A DNA stretch of 64,000 bases from Methanoculleus sediminis (GTDB taxonomy: Archaea; Halobacteriota; Methanomicrobia; Methanomicrobiales; Methanoculleaceae), in NCBI RefSeq assembly GCF_001017125.1, contig NZ_JXOJ01000002.1, positions 161,033 through 225,032 on the forward strand, read 5' to 3'. Under the pieces are notes generated by a model, which did not search any database, was not told where the DNA came from, and saw only the letters and a list, made by a program, of their open reading frames with translations. Of this stretch, positions 44,418 through 52,764 are shown in pieces. How positions within the stretch are numbered: position 1 is the first letter of the stretch; each line of letters opens with the position of its first letter. Both the position numbers and the translations under genes were made by a program.

Positions 44418-45299
44418 ATGAAGACCGGAACGCTCTCGAGCGACCCCCTCCGGGGGGATGGTGAAGCAGCTCCCTCCTGGTGGAGAGAGCGCGGGAGGCG
44501 GCATATCGACTGGTGCACCGCCGGGTTCTGCATCATGGGAGGGCTGCTCGTCGGCATCACGGTGCTCGCCCTCGCGAACATGGCGACGGCGGAACTCGCC
44601 GATCCGGTGCATCTCTTCAAGGTCGCGGCGTCGTCGGAGGTGATCGGATCGATCCTCCTCACGTTCGGCGCGGGGGCGAGCGCCGTCCTTCTCCTCATCC
44701 TCTTCGGAACCCCGCTCGCCTACGTCCTCGCGCGGTCCCGCCCCTCCCGCTTCAAGGGAGTCGTCGAGAGCATCGTCGACATCCCGCTCATCCTGCCGCA
44801 CACGGTGGCGGGCCTGCTCGTCTACCTCCTCTTCATGCGCCGCGGGTGGCTCGGTGCGCCGCTCTCGGAGGTCGGGCTTGCCTTCGAGGACGCGCTCCCG
44901 GGGACGATCGTCGCGATGCTCTTCGTCGCCTCGCCGTTCTACGTCAACACCATGCGGGAGGGGTTCGAGAAGGTGCCCGTCCACCTGGAGAACGTCGCCC
45001 GCACGCTCGGGGCGGGCACCTTCACCACGTTCCGCACGGTCACGCTCCCCTTAAGCCTCCGGCACATGTACAGCGGGGCCGTTCTTGCCTGGGGGAGGGC
45101 AATCGGGGAGTTTGCCGGCGTCATCATGATCGCCTACTACCCGTTCATCATATCGACGCTGATCTACTACTCCTTCACGACGGACGGCATCCACACGAGC
45201 AGAAGCATTGCGTTTACGGTCATCCTGGTGAGCTTCGGGGTCTTCTACCTCCTCCGGCGGATGACCCGGTACCTGGGGAGGTACGATGATCGCGTTTGA
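44418..45299 (+). CDS. wtpB: Tungstate/molybdate ABC transporter permease (WtpB type)
   Basis: A 293-residue permease with about six hydrophobic segments; the EAA loop is ARTLGAGTFTTFRTVTLPLS and the WGRAIGEFAGVIMIAYYP region is typical of WtpB/ModB. An N-terminal charged extension of about 35 residues precedes the first helix, so a later start is possible. It overlaps wtpC by 14 bp. Confidence 0.9.
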   Translation: MKTGTLSSDPLRGDGEAAPSWWRERGRRHIDWCTAGFCIMGGLLVGITVLALANMATAELADPVHLFKVAASSEVIGSILLTFGAGASAVLLLILFGTPLAYVLARSRPSRFKGVVESIVDIPLILPHTVAGLLVYLLFMRRGWLGAPLSEVGLAFEDALPGTIVAMLFVASPFYVNTMREGFEKVPVHLENVARTLGAGTFTTFRTVTLPLSLRHMYSGAVLAWGRAIGEFAGVIMIAYYPFIISTLIYYSFTTDGIHTSRSIAFTVILVSFGVFYLLRRMTRYLGRYDDRV

Positions 45300-46353
45300 C
45301 CGCGTCTCGCTCGCACTCGGCTCGTTCTCGCTCGACGACGTCAGCCTGACGATCGGTAAGGGCGACTACTACTTCATCGTCGGGCCGTCGGGTGCGGGAA
45401 AGACGGTGCTTCTCGAAGCGATCGCCGGCCTCCACCGGCCGGACAGCGGTCGCGTGCTCCTCCGGGGCACCGAGATCACCGCTCTCCCCCCGGAGAAGCG
45501 GAAGGTCGCCCTCGTCTACCAGGACTACTCGCTCTTCCCGAACATGAGGGTCATCGAGAACGTCTCCTACGGTCTTCGGGTGCGGGGGATGCGAAAGGAG
45601 GAGGCCCGGGCCGAGGTCGCCCCTCTCCTCGAACGGTTCGGGATCACCCACCTCGCGGACCGCTACCCGGGAACCCTCTCCGGCGGCGAGCAGCAGCGGG
45701 TGGCGCTTGCACGGGCCGTCGCGGTGAAACCGGACATCCTCCTCCTCGACGAACCGCTCTCGGCCCTCGACCCCGTCACGCAGGAGAAGTTCATCGACGA
45801 TCTCCGGCGGCTCCACCGGGAGGACGGTCTCACCATCGTGCAGGTGAGCCACTCCCGCCGGGAAGCGCACCTGCTCGCCACCCGGATGGCGGTGATCATC
45901 GACGGGACGCTCGTGGACGAAGGAGAGGCCAACGTTGTGCTGAACGCGCCGAAGAGCCGCGAGGTCGCGTCGTTCATCGGGGTCGAGAACATCCTGGACG
46001 GAACGGTGACGGCAAACGACGGCGGGCTCGCGACGGTGGCTGCCGGAGGGCTGGCCTTCGAGGCAGTGACCGACGCAGCGGCGGGCGAGGAGGTCACCCT
46101 CTGCATCCGGGCCGACGACGTCGTCGTCGCCGTCGGGGACCGCCCGCAGTCCAGCGCCCGGAATACGATGGCCGGGACGGTTCTCCGGATCGCAGAGAAC
46201 GGCCCCGTCGCCGAGGTGCGGGTGGACGCCGGCGTGGAACTGACTGCGGTCCTGACACGGCGGTCGGTGCGCGACCTCTCGCTCGTTCCGGGAACGCCCG
46301 TCACCCTCTCCGTCAAGGCGACGGCGATCCACGTCATCCGTTCTTTTTCTTGA
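45286..46353 (+). CDS. wtpC: Tungstate/molybdate ABC transporter ATP-binding protein (WtpC type)
   Basis: A 355-residue ATPase: Walker A GPSGAGKT, Q-loop VYQDYSLFPNMRV, signature LSGGEQQRVALAR, Walker B ILLLDEP, switch His in VSHSRREA. The C-terminal TOBE domain lies at about 235-355. The 3' end overlaps the frameshifted SemiSWEET gene on the opposite strand by 20 bp. Confidence 0.93.
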   Translation: MIAFDRVSLALGSFSLDDVSLTIGKGDYYFIVGPSGAGKTVLLEAIAGLHRPDSGRVLLRGTEITALPPEKRKVALVYQDYSLFPNMRVIENVSYGLRVRGMRKEEARAEVAPLLERFGITHLADRYPGTLSGGEQQRVALARAVAVKPDILLLDEPLSALDPVTQEKFIDDLRRLHREDGLTIVQVSHSRREAHLLATRMAVIIDGTLVDEGEANVVLNAPKSREVASFIGVENILDGTVTANDGGLATVAAGGLAFEAVTDAAAGEEVTLCIRADDVVVAVGDRPQSSARNTMAGTVLRIAENGPVAEVRVDAGVELTAVLTRRSVRDLSLVPGTPVTLSVKATAIHVIRSFS

Positions 46354-46590
46354 GCGAGAGGGTGAGGGCGACCAGGAGGGCGGTCGCGGCGTTCGCCGCG
46401 ACGATGGCGCCGTCCCCTTTTACCAACCCGTAGGCGAGCCAGAGCAGGACGCCCGCAAGGAGGACGACGAGCGTCGCGAGCGAGAGGTCGGCGGTTGAGC
46501 GCGTGGCAGCCACGCCCGGACGGCCTGCGGTGCGAGCGAGAGCGTGGTGAGCGATCCGGCGAGAAGACCGAGTGCGGTGACGGCGTCCAT
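46334..46590 (-). pseudogene. Frameshifted SemiSWEET (PQ-loop) sugar transporter
   Basis: The minus strand begins MDAVTALGLLAGSLTTLSLA then PQAVRAW, the first helix and PQ motif of SemiSWEETs, behind GGTGAGA. In another frame it continues STADLSLATLVVLLAGVLLW, LAYGLVKGD and AANAATALLVALTLSLKKK, the remaining two helices. The switch falls at a perfect inverted repeat GCGTGGC-T-GCCACGC near 46500, where two bases too many or one too few are present. Either a real pseudogene or a sequencing error at the hairpin. Confidence 0.85.
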
Positions 46591-46638
46591 GAGAATCTCA
46601 CCCGGGTCTTACGCCGGACGGGATAAACCCTGGGCAGG

Positions 46639-47769
46639 TCAGGTTCCGGACCGCCGGCCTTCCCACCACCGCATCGCATAGGCAACGATCATCCCGACGA
46701 TGAACGCAAACGTGAGGCCCACTATGAGGGTGAGGACGGCGATGACCCCGGTGACCAGGTAGGACTCCGTCTTTACGCTGTGCTTCCCGAGCTCGATCGC
46801 CACGAAGACCAGGAGCGCGCCGAAGACGCCGAAGGGGATGAGGGTCAGCACCTCCGGCGGAGCGAAGGCGACGGCGAAGACGAGGATGAATATGCCGGCG
46901 ACGATGTTCGCCCCACCGGTCCTCGCGCCGAACCGGTACATGGCGGCGAGCCCCCCGGCGCCGTGGCACATGGGGAACCCCCCGAGCGGCGTCGAGACCA
47001 GGTTCATGGCCCCGATCGTCCGCGAGAGCCGGTCGGGGTCCACGCCCTTCTTCGGGAAGAGGTCGTAGGTGAGGAGGGATGTCGCGAGGATGGCGTTCGC
47101 GATCGTGAGCGGTATCTGCGGGAGGGCAAGGTCCCAGGTTCCGGCGAGGAAGTCCGCCGGCATCGGGACGACCGGGACCGGAAGCGGCATCAGGCGGAAC
47201 GGCGGCATCCCCTGCACGGCGATACCGGCGGCAAGCCCGATGAGAAGGACCAGCAGGGCGGAGACGTCCGGAATCCGGGTGCGCTGCGACAGAACGAAGA
47301 AGACGAGGATGATCCCGATGGACACGGCTGCAAAGAGAGCGTCGGCGACGATGTAGCCGAGCGACGTCCTGAGGAGAAGGAGTGCAAGCCCCGCCTGAAC
47401 CCCCCGGACGACGCTTTTCGGGATATGCTCCCCGAGCCAGGTCATGCCGCCGACGAGCCCGAGCAGGAGGAAGAGCGCGCCGACGACAAGGCCCGAGGCC
47501 ACGATCTCGCCGGCACAAAGCCCTTCCGCGATGACGATGGCACCGATCGCCTTCATCGGTTCGATGGGGACGGGAAGGCGGTAGTAGAGACCGGCGATGA
47601 CGAACCACGCGGCGAGGAAGAGGAAGAAATGGCTGACGTTCACGTCCGGGCAGACGATGGCGACACCGAGCAGGATGGGAAAGATGGTGCCGAAGTCGCC
47701 GACAGCTCCGGCAACCTCCTCCAGGGTGATCCGAATGCCTTTCTCTTCCGTCCCGGTGCTCTCCGTCAT
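46639..47769 (-). CDS. MOT1-family molybdate/sulfate permease
   Basis: A 376-residue polytopic membrane protein, about ten to twelve segments, of the MFS_MOT1 type: VAGAVGDFGTIFPILLGVAI near the start, VPIEPMKAIGAIVIAEGLC, and GGFPMCHGAGGLAAMYRFGA. MOT1 proteins of plants and algae are high-affinity molybdate carriers; archaeal substrate is inferred. It lies between the Wtp and Mod operons, divergent from the latter, which supports a molybdate role. Confidence 0.85.
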   Translation of the reverse strand: MTESTGTEEKGIRITLEEVAGAVGDFGTIFPILLGVAIVCPDVNVSHFFLFLAAWFVIAGLYYRLPVPIEPMKAIGAIVIAEGLCAGEIVASGLVVGALFLLLGLVGGMTWLGEHIPKSVVRGVQAGLALLLLRTSLGYIVADALFAAVSIGIILVFFVLSQRTRIPDVSALLVLLIGLAAGIAVQGMPPFRLMPLPVPVVPMPADFLAGTWDLALPQIPLTIANAILATSLLTYDLFPKKGVDPDRLSRTIGAMNLVSTPLGGFPMCHGAGGLAAMYRFGARTGGANIVAGIFILVFAVAFAPPEVLTLIPFGVFGALLVFVAIELGKHSVKTESYLVTGVIAVLTLIVGLTFAFIVGMIVAYAMRWWEGRRSGT

Positions 47770-47876
47770 TGTGCAACTCTCGGTATGTCTTGTCTCCTTT
47801 TTGGGGTTTCGGATGGGGATCCGGTATGTTCGGGGTTGCGGTTATGAAATCACGTTACTATTTCAATCAGGGCAAA

Positions 47877-47927
47877 CCCATTAATTTGTGTTGGTTAATT
47901 TGATCCAATGTATAAACGTTTATTTTA
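47877..47927 (+). promoter_or_regulatory. Promoter and candidate operator of the Mod operon
   Basis: An AT-rich stretch with GTGTTGGTTAATTTG (47888-47902) is followed by TATAAACG (47911) and TTTATTTTA (47919) before modA. The TTGGTTAAT core resembles the reverse strand of the site before Tup operon 2. Confidence 0.45.
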
Positions 47928-47948
47928 CCCACATGAGTAATTATTCTT

Positions 47949-48767
47949 ATGAAAGCACACCTGCTTCTCATTCTTGCACTGCTTATCGCGGCAACCGCCG
48001 CCTTTGCATGCGGATGTACCGGAACCACCACCGATGCGCCGGGAGAGACCGAAACGGCCAAACCCGAGCTGCTCGTCTACTGCGGGGCGGGCATGCGCGA
48101 ACCGATGGACGAGATCGCGGCGACCTTCACGAACAGGACGGGCATCCCGATCAACTTCGTCTTCGGCGGGTCGAACACCCTGCTTACCCAGATGGAACTG
48201 ACGGAGATGGGCGACGTCTACATGCCGGGCGCGACCGCCTACTTCGATGCGGCCCGCGAGAAGGGGCTGGTCGAGGAGGAGCACCTGATCGTCTACCACG
48301 TCCCGGTCATCGCCGTTCCGAAGGGCAACCCGGCCGGCATCACCTGCCTTGAGGACATGACAAAGCCCGGGGTGCGGGTGGCTCTCGGCGAGAATCCCGG
48401 CACCGCCATCGGGCAGCTGACCGACAAACTCCTCGAAAAGAACGACCTCCTTACTGACGTGGAGAAGAACCTCGTGACCCGCAGCGGCACGGTGAACGAA
48501 CTGCTGGTCTACATCTCCATGGGACAGGCCGATGTCGGTATCATCTGGGAGGACCTCTACGTGCCCGAGAAGATGGATATCATCTACATCCCGAACGCCG
48601 ACAACCTGGTCAAGATCGTCCCCATCGGCGTGCTGACCTCGTCCGAGCACTCCACCGAAGCGGAGCAGTTCACCGCGTTCGTCATCTCCGAAGAAGGAAA
48701 GGAGATCTTCACCAGGCACGGTTTCATCACCTACCCGAGCGAGACCTACACAGACCTCAAACCCTGA
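47949..48767 (+). CDS. modA: Molybdate ABC transporter substrate-binding lipoprotein (ModA type)
   Basis: A 272-residue lipoprotein with lipobox ACGC (Cys23). ELLVYCGAGMREPMDEIAAT is the ModA start, with FGGSNTLLTQM and DVYMPGATAYFD giving the anion-site Ser residues; VRVALGENPGTAIGQ follows. Third distinct oxyanion-binding protein of the island. First gene of a four-gene operon. Confidence 0.9.
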   Translation: MKAHLLLILALLIAATAAFACGCTGTTTDAPGETETAKPELLVYCGAGMREPMDEIAATFTNRTGIPINFVFGGSNTLLTQMELTEMGDVYMPGATAYFDAAREKGLVEEEHLIVYHVPVIAVPKGNPAGITCLEDMTKPGVRVALGENPGTAIGQLTDKLLEKNDLLTDVEKNLVTRSGTVNELLVYISMGQADVGIIWEDLYVPEKMDIIYIPNADNLVKIVPIGVLTSSEHSTEAEQFTAFVISEEGKEIFTRHGFITYPSETYTDLKP

Positions 48768-48788
48768 TATACAAGGAGGAGAAGTAGC

Positions 48789-49292
48789 ATGGAAGTCACC
48801 TACCAGATCATAGGAACCATTCACTCACCGTTCACCGACCAGGACACAACGCCCATCCAGAGCATCTTCTCCGAGGCGGAGGGGACGATCGAGGTCTTTC
48901 CCGAGTACGCCGACGGGCTCGAGGGGGTCGAGGGGTTCTCCCACATCATCCTCCTCTACCACTTCCACCGGGCGAACGGCTTCAGCCTGCGCCAGCGCCC
49001 GTTCGTCGACGGCAGCAAGGAGCGCGGAATCTTTGCCATACGCCATTTCAGCCGCCCGAACCCGATCGGGATCTCCCTTGTCGAGGTCGTCTCCGTCGAG
49101 GGCAACACCGTCCGGGTCCGCGGGATCGACGTGCTGGACGGCACGCCGCTCCTCGACATCAAACCCTACGTCCGCCAGTTCGATCACCGCGACGAAGTCC
49201 GGAGCGGCTGGGTCGACGCAAAGCACATCGAGGAGGTGAAGGTCCGGAGTTTCTCCCCAAAGGATCTCCGGGAGCATGAGGAGTCTTCATGA
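48789..49292 (+). CDS. TrmO/TsaA-like (UPF0066) protein inside the Mod operon
   Basis: A 167-residue beta-barrel protein of the TrmO family: YQIIGTIHSPFTDQ, GFSHIILLYHFHRANGFS, and RHFSRPNPIGISLVEVVSVE contain the SAM-binding signatures. Bacterial TrmO N6-methylates t6A37 of tRNA-Thr. Here it sits between modA and modB and overlaps modB by 4 bp, so it is translated with the transporter. It may have a Mo-related rather than tRNA role; this is an inference. Confidence 0.88.
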   Translation: MEVTYQIIGTIHSPFTDQDTTPIQSIFSEAEGTIEVFPEYADGLEGVEGFSHIILLYHFHRANGFSLRQRPFVDGSKERGIFAIRHFSRPNPIGISLVEVVSVEGNTVRVRGIDVLDGTPLLDIKPYVRQFDHRDEVRSGWVDAKHIEEVKVRSFSPKDLREHEESS

Positions 49293-50086
49293 ACCTGAAA
49301 AACTCCTCTTATTTTCGGATGGCGACCGTTGCGGTCGCACTCCTCATCGCGGCCTTCATCGTAATGGTCCTCGTCGGGGTGGTCACCCACTCCCCCCCGG
49401 CCGTTCTCATCGAATGCTTCCTCTCCGAGGAGATCCAGTTCGCCATCAGGCTCTCGATCATCACCTCCGTCATCTCGACGCTCCTCTGCATCCTGGTCGC
49501 CGTGCCGGTGGCCTATGCCCTCGCCCGCTACACGTTCCCGGGCAAGACGGTGATGAACATGCTGATGGATATCCCGATGGCGCTCCCGCCGCTCGTGGCG
49601 GGCGTGGGGCTTCTGCTCTTCTTCGGGGTATCTCCGGTAGGAAAGTCGCTTGCTGCCGCGGGGCTCGCGTTCGTCTTCACGCCGCTCGGGATCATCATGG
49701 CCCAGTTCTTCGTGAACCTGCCCTACATGCTCCGGGTGACCCGTTCGACGTTCCAGGGCGTCAACCCCCGCTACGAGTACGTGGCAAAGACGCTCGGCTG
49801 CACCGACGCTCAGGCCTTCTGGCGGGTCACGCTCCCGATGTCCTGGAACGGCCTCCTCGCGGGATCGGTGATCACCTGGTCGAAGGGGATCGGTGAGTTC
49901 GGCGCCGGGCTGATGCTTGCCGGCGCAACGCGGATGAAGACCGAGACGCTTCCGCTCTCGCTCTTCCTGAATATGTCCACCGGAAAACTCGAGTATGCCA
50001 TCGCTGCGGCGACGATCCTCATCATGATCTCGGTCGTCTCGCTCTACGCTTTCGAGCGCTACGGCGGAGCCACGCACGTCTACTAG
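49289..50086 (+). CDS. modB: Molybdate ABC transporter permease (ModB type)
   Basis: A 265-residue permease with about six helices; EAA loop AKTLGCTDAQAFWRVTLPMS and SKGIGEFGAGLMLAGATRMK are standard ModB features. It begins inside the stop of the TrmO-like gene and ends 11 bp before modC. Confidence 0.92.
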   Translation: MNLKNSSYFRMATVAVALLIAAFIVMVLVGVVTHSPPAVLIECFLSEEIQFAIRLSIITSVISTLLCILVAVPVAYALARYTFPGKTVMNMLMDIPMALPPLVAGVGLLLFFGVSPVGKSLAAAGLAFVFTPLGIIMAQFFVNLPYMLRVTRSTFQGVNPRYEYVAKTLGCTDAQAFWRVTLPMSWNGLLAGSVITWSKGIGEFGAGLMLAGATRMKTETLPLSLFLNMSTGKLEYAIAAATILIMISVVSLYAFERYGGATHVY

Positions 50087-50097
50087 GAGGTTCACCC

Positions 50098-51153
50098 ATG
50101 CTTGTCATTGACTCCGTATCCAAGAGCCTCGGAGAGTTTTCGCTCTCGAACGTATCGCTCTCGGTCGAAGACGGGGAGTACTTCATCGTCCTCGGCCCCA
50201 CCGGCGCAGGGAAGACGATCCTTCTTGAGACGATTGCCGGGATCTACACCCCCGATGCGGGCAGGATTCTCTTGAACGGCCGGGACATAACGGACGTCCC
50301 GGCGAGGGAGCGCAGGATCGGCATGGTCTACCAGGACTACATGCTCTTCCCGCACCTGACCGTCGAAGCGAATATCGGTTTCGGGTTGAAGTCCCGCGCC
50401 GATCCCGCGTTCATCCGCGGAAAAGTGGAGGAGAGCGCGGATCTCCTGAACATCGGCCACCTCCTCCAGCGCTACCCGGGCACGCTCTCGGGCGGCGAGC
50501 AGCAGCGCGCGGCGATTGCCCGGGCGCTGGTGATGGAGCCGGAAGCCCTGCTGCTCGACGAACCGCTCTCCGCGCTCGACGTGAAGACGCGCGAGAACCT
50601 CCGGGCGGAACTCGCCCGGATCCACGAGGCCACCGGGACGACGATCGTCCACATCACCCATAACTTCGAGGAGGTCTTCGACCTCGCCGACCGGGTGGCG
50701 ATCATGCGCGGCGGCGACGTGATCCAGGTGGGGACGCCGGAGGAGATCTTCCGACGGCCGAACTCCGACTTCGTCGCGGGTTTTGTCGGGGTGGAGAACC
50801 TCTTCTGCGGAACAGGCTCGGGCGACGGGACGGTCGCGGTGGGGGATCTCCGGATACGTGCGGAGAACGCCATACCCGGCCCCGTCTCCGTTGCAATCCG
50901 GCCGGAGGAGATCCTGCTCTCGAAGACGCCTCTGCCGGAAAACGGGAAAAACGTCGTCATCGGCCGCGTGGATTCGGTGCGGCCGAACGGGGGGCTGGTC
51001 CGGGTCTCGGTCGACGCCGGAGTGCAGTTTCGGGTGACCCTGACACGGCAGGGGTTCGAGGAGACGGGCGTCGCACCCGGCGACGCGGTCCACCTCGCCT
51101 TCCGGTCTTCGGCGGCCCACGTCTATCCTCCGGGAGAAGAGGAGGAGGCCTGA
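50098..51153 (+). CDS. modC: Molybdate ABC transporter ATP-binding protein (ModC type)
   Basis: A 351-residue ATPase: Walker A GPTGAGKT, Q-loop VYQDYMLFPHLTV, signature LSGGEQQRAAIAR, Walker B ALLLDEP, switch His in THNFEEV, then a TOBE-type domain (about 230-345). AGGAGG precedes the ATG. The 3' end overlaps a convergent small gene by 31 bp. Confidence 0.93.
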   Translation: MLVIDSVSKSLGEFSLSNVSLSVEDGEYFIVLGPTGAGKTILLETIAGIYTPDAGRILLNGRDITDVPARERRIGMVYQDYMLFPHLTVEANIGFGLKSRADPAFIRGKVEESADLLNIGHLLQRYPGTLSGGEQQRAAIARALVMEPEALLLDEPLSALDVKTRENLRAELARIHEATGTTIVHITHNFEEVFDLADRVAIMRGGDVIQVGTPEEIFRRPNSDFVAGFVGVENLFCGTGSGDGTVAVGDLRIRAENAIPGPVSVAIRPEEILLSKTPLPENGKNVVIGRVDSVRPNGGLVRVSVDAGVQFRVTLTRQGFEETGVAPGDAVHLAFRSSAAHVYPPGEEEEA

Positions 51154-51494
51154 ACGCCGCGCGCCTGAAGTGCCCGGAGGACACCGGCACCCAGGACCTC
51201 TTCTGCGCGCTCGCCGTGCCGCTCCGCCATGACCGCGAGGAGACGCTCCGTCCCCGCGGCCGTGGTGGAGACACCGACCCGCTCGGCCCGGCGGATCAGC
51301 CCGTCCCGTTCCATCTCCCCGAAACGGGGGAGGACGTAGTAATGCGGGATCCCGAGGTGCTCGGCAAGTTTCCGTGTCGTCGGGAACCGCAGCGAGATGC
51401 CGTCCGGAGAAAAGCCGACGGTTATGCACCGGTCCTCCTCGAGGAGGATCCTGACGGCCGCATCGATTATGTCGTCGTGTTCGTGTGTGGACAT
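51123..51494 (-). CDS. Small HTH-like protein, possible regulator
   Basis: A 123-residue soluble protein. TTRKLAEHLGIPHYYVLPRF followed by GEMERDGLIRRAERVGVST has the look of a winged-helix DNA-binding unit (recognition helix then wing). No effector domain is seen. It overlaps modC tail-to-tail and lies inside the Mo/W island, so a role in oxyanion-dependent control is possible but unproven. Confidence 0.55.
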   Translation of the reverse strand: MSTHEHDDIIDAAVRILLEEDRCITVGFSPDGISLRFPTTRKLAEHLGIPHYYVLPRFGEMERDGLIRRAERVGVSTTAAGTERLLAVMAERHGERAEEVLGAGVLRALQARGVQASSSSPGG

Positions 51495-51544
51495 CCGATC
51501 GTAGAAGTACTTGCGCCCGGCGCAAAAAAAAGAAGACGATCCGG

Positions 51545-51778
51545 TTATGCCGCTTCCGCCTTCATCTCGCCGCGCTCTTCTTCGGGCATCTCCTCGAGGT
51601 AGATGATCTCCGCTCCGATGTCCTTTGCAATCTGTTCGAGTTCTACCTTCCGAAAGTGGGTCCCCTCCACCTTCAGGTGCTTCGATTCACCCTGCTCTTC
51701 GACGACGGCGACGACGCGGAAGCGGGGCTGCTTCACGCCGGTGCCGACCTTCTGGCGTTCACGTGCGTAGATTTTCAT
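51545..51778 (-). CDS. Conserved-looking small protein (77 residues)
   Basis: Starts MKIYARERQKVGTGVKQPRF and continues with beta-strand-rich VVAVVEEQGESKHLKVEGTH, ending in an acidic, charged helix. I do not recognise a family. It is divergent from the storage-protein-like gene and shares with it the region carrying a triple 12-bp repeat. An alternative ATG at 51790 adds four residues. Confidence 0.65.
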   Translation of the reverse strand: MKIYARERQKVGTGVKQPRFRVVAVVEEQGESKHLKVEGTHFRKVELEQIAKDIGAEIIYLEEMPEEERGEMKAEAA

Positions 51779-51790
51779 ATCTGTTTCCAT

Positions 51791-51826
51791 CCCATACCAA
51801 CTGGTATACCAGCAGGTATACACCAA
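51791..51826. promoter_or_regulatory. Triple 12-bp direct repeat, GGTATAC core
   Basis: CCCATACCAACT, GGTATACCAGCA and GGTATACACCAA follow each other exactly. The middle contains the palindrome TGGTATACCA (51802-51811). It lies in the leader/promoter between two divergent genes, 13 bp from the minus-strand start. Likely a protein-binding array. Confidence 0.6.
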
Positions 51827-51870
51827 AAGCACTTAACTTTTTCTATCATACAGGAGGTAAGGTTGTTATC

Positions 51871-52677
51871 ATGGCAGAACGGTTTGAGATGGAATCGAAG
51901 TTCCGCGGCGAGAGCCTGGTCCGGCGCGGCCTGCTTCGCGCGACCAGAAGTGGCAAACAGGTCAGGATCATGCCCGACCTGAACGTGATCAAGATCGGCG
52001 GCCACGGCGTTATCGACTACGGGCGGGAAGTGATGTTCCCGCTGATCGACGAGATAGGGGAACTCTCCCGGAACAACAAGATTCTGGTCGCCACCGGCGG
52101 CGGTGTCCGGGTGCGGCACATCCTCGACGTCGGGATCGATCTCGGGATGCCGACGGGAGTGCTTGCGGAGCTGGCGGGTAAGATCAGCGAGCAGAACGCG
52201 ATCATGATGTCAATCCTCTTCTCGAAGTACAACGGTGTCCGGATCCACACCGACGACCTCTTAAACCTCCCCTCGCTCATATCCCTCGGGATGCTGCCGG
52301 TCGTGCAGGGCACCCCGCCCTACGGGCTCTACGAGCATCCCCCGAAACTCGGAAGCATCCCGCCGCACCGAACCGATACCGGCGCCTTCCTGATGGCGGA
52401 GGTGGTCGGCGGAAAGAACTGCATCCTCGGGAAGAACGTGGACGGCCTTTATGCCGAAAACCCGTTCGTGAACCCCGACGCCGAGTTCATCCCGGAGATC
52501 ACGGCCGACGAACTCCTGGAGATGGAGATGGAGGATATGGTGCTCGAACCGAAAGCCGTCGAGCTGCTCCGGGACGCTTTCCACGTGAGAGAGATCAAGG
52601 TGGTGAACGCCCACGTGCCGGGCAACATCACGAAGGCCGTCAACGGGGAGCGGGTCGGCACCATCATCCGGGCCTGA
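51871..52677 (+). CDS. Molybdenum-storage-protein-like amino-acid-kinase-fold protein
   Basis: A 268-residue amino-acid-kinase-fold protein (UMP-kinase related). NVIKIGGHGVIDYG, LVATGGGVRVRHILDVGIDL, GMPTGVLAELAGKISEQNAI and GSIPPHRTDTGAFLMAE, then LGKNVDGLY, align by eye with the MoSto subunits of nitrogen-fixing bacteria, which store polyoxomolybdate/tungstate in an ATP-driven cage. AGGAGG precedes the ATG. Its place among four oxyanion importers supports Mo/W storage or buffering; a nucleotide-kinase role is not excluded. Confidence 0.85.
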   Translation: MAERFEMESKFRGESLVRRGLLRATRSGKQVRIMPDLNVIKIGGHGVIDYGREVMFPLIDEIGELSRNNKILVATGGGVRVRHILDVGIDLGMPTGVLAELAGKISEQNAIMMSILFSKYNGVRIHTDDLLNLPSLISLGMLPVVQGTPPYGLYEHPPKLGSIPPHRTDTGAFLMAEVVGGKNCILGKNVDGLYAENPFVNPDAEFIPEITADELLEMEMEDMVLEPKAVELLRDAFHVREIKVVNAHVPGNITKAVNGERVGTIIRA

Positions 52678-52764
52678 CGGCCCCGGAGTCAATCATTTTT
52701 GATTAACTTGGGAGAAGTCTTCTTTAGCGTTGTGTGTGGATCAGTACAGCACACGAGCGATTCC

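Noticed and set aside
43674-44984. Minus-strand frame across wtpA and wtpB
   Set aside because: It runs antisense to two genes with clear transporter signatures and contains only charged low-complexity sequence.
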